Source: an uncultured Eubacterium sp.
Lineage (GTDB): Bacteria > Bacillota_A > Clostridia > Lachnospirales > Lachnospiraceae
NCBI GenBank assembly: GCA_948560485.1
Contig: CAOXUF010000183.1
Coordinates: 1-5,255, forward strand
DNA: 5,255 nt
Direction of reading: 5' to 3'
The stretch's first letter is position 1; every line of letters begins with the position of its first letter. Made by a program: the position numbers and the translations under genes. The notes under the pieces are model-generated. The model worked only from the letters and a program-made list of their open reading frames with translations, ran no database searches and was not told the DNA's origin. Of this stretch, positions 4,980 to 5,255 are shown piece after piece.

Positions 4980-5255
4980 AAACCCCGTTTAAGGCAGCAG
5001 AGGGGGAAGGCCTTTCCGTCATCTCCCATGACACTCTGGAGTCTGGCTGCATCGCCCGTAAAGGGATATTTTACTCGCCCTCCATTACCATTAATGGTGT
5101 CTCTTTACATGATGACGCTTCCCATTCCAGTGGGTTGTCTTATGCTTTTTACAATACCGCCTGCAGTTACTCTTTTTCTTGTGGTACTTCTCATGATAGG
5201 AGCAATAAACCCCCTTGCTGCGTCTCTGACTGCTATGATTACTGACATAGGAAGT
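4980..5255 (+). other. Open hydrophobic reading frame running off the right edge (unrecognised)
   Basis: From the codon after TGA 4977-4979 the frame stays open for 92 codons to the edge. Its second half, from ATG 5109, reads MMTLPIPVGCLMLFTIPPAV and continues with TLFLVVLLMIGAINPLAASL, enough for one or two membrane segments. No good ribosome binding site precedes ATG 5109 or ATG 5028. Other frames also stay open for long here: 4829-5245 on plus, and a minus-strand frame broken by two stops. The leftward terminator at 4868-4900 argues for minus-strand coding, the hydrophobicity for plus. I do not recognise the protein; the stretch may be a gene fragment or non-coding DNA. Confidence 0.25.

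Overview
The window looks like an accessory region of a low-GC Firmicute, probably a gut Clostridia-type species (Lachnospiraceae or Oscillospirales-like), carried in or derived from an integrative conjugative element. Grounds: AT-rich codon use, AAGGAGG-type ribosome binding sites, a glycopeptide-resistance-type regulator and peptidase set of the VanG/VanB kind, and flanking remnants of genes common in clostridial mobile elements. The species call is inference.

Layout. Positions 3-434: an ORF open at the left edge that joins the C-terminal zinc-ribbon of a mobile-element cysteine-rich protein to the C-terminal tail of a YhcG/DUF1016-type PD-(D/E)XK nuclease. Positions 491-518: a good sigma-A-like promoter. 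Positions 521-868: the C-terminal tRNA-binding (EMAP/OB) domain of a MetG-like protein, without a start codon and with one in-frame TGA. Positions 869-1050: no gene, but inverted and direct repeats and a terminator-like hairpin. Positions 1052-1234: a VanU-like HTH regulator lacking its N-terminus. Positions 1236-3063: intact vanR and vanS-type genes overlapping by 11 bp. Positions 3058-3079: two tandem VanR-box-like repeats overlapping the vanS stop codon. Positions 3124-3172: a long intrinsic terminator. Positions 3197-3275: a GC-rich palindromic patch. Positions 3300-4127: an intact membrane-anchored VanY D,D-carboxypeptidase. Positions 4180-4845: a decayed MFS (MefA-like) efflux gene with an internal deletion, a homopolymer frameshift and a lost C-terminus. 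Positions 4868-5255: a strong leftward terminator, a second hairpin, and a hydrophobic reading frame running off the right edge.

How it works together. VanS is a membrane histidine kinase that would phosphorylate VanR. Phospho-VanR would bind the tandem boxes after vanS and switch on vanY, whose product removes the terminal D-Ala from peptidoglycan precursors. The usual partners (VanW, the D-Ala-D-Ser/Lac ligase, VanX/VanXY, VanT) are absent from the window: an MFS remnant follows vanY instead. As seen here this is a regulator plus peptidase module, not a complete glycopeptide-resistance operon. The intact vanRSY core sits among at least four gene remnants. The most interesting regulatory point is that a strong terminator and a GC-rich dyad lie between the VanR boxes and vanY, so induced transcripts must read through them or vanY must have another promoter.
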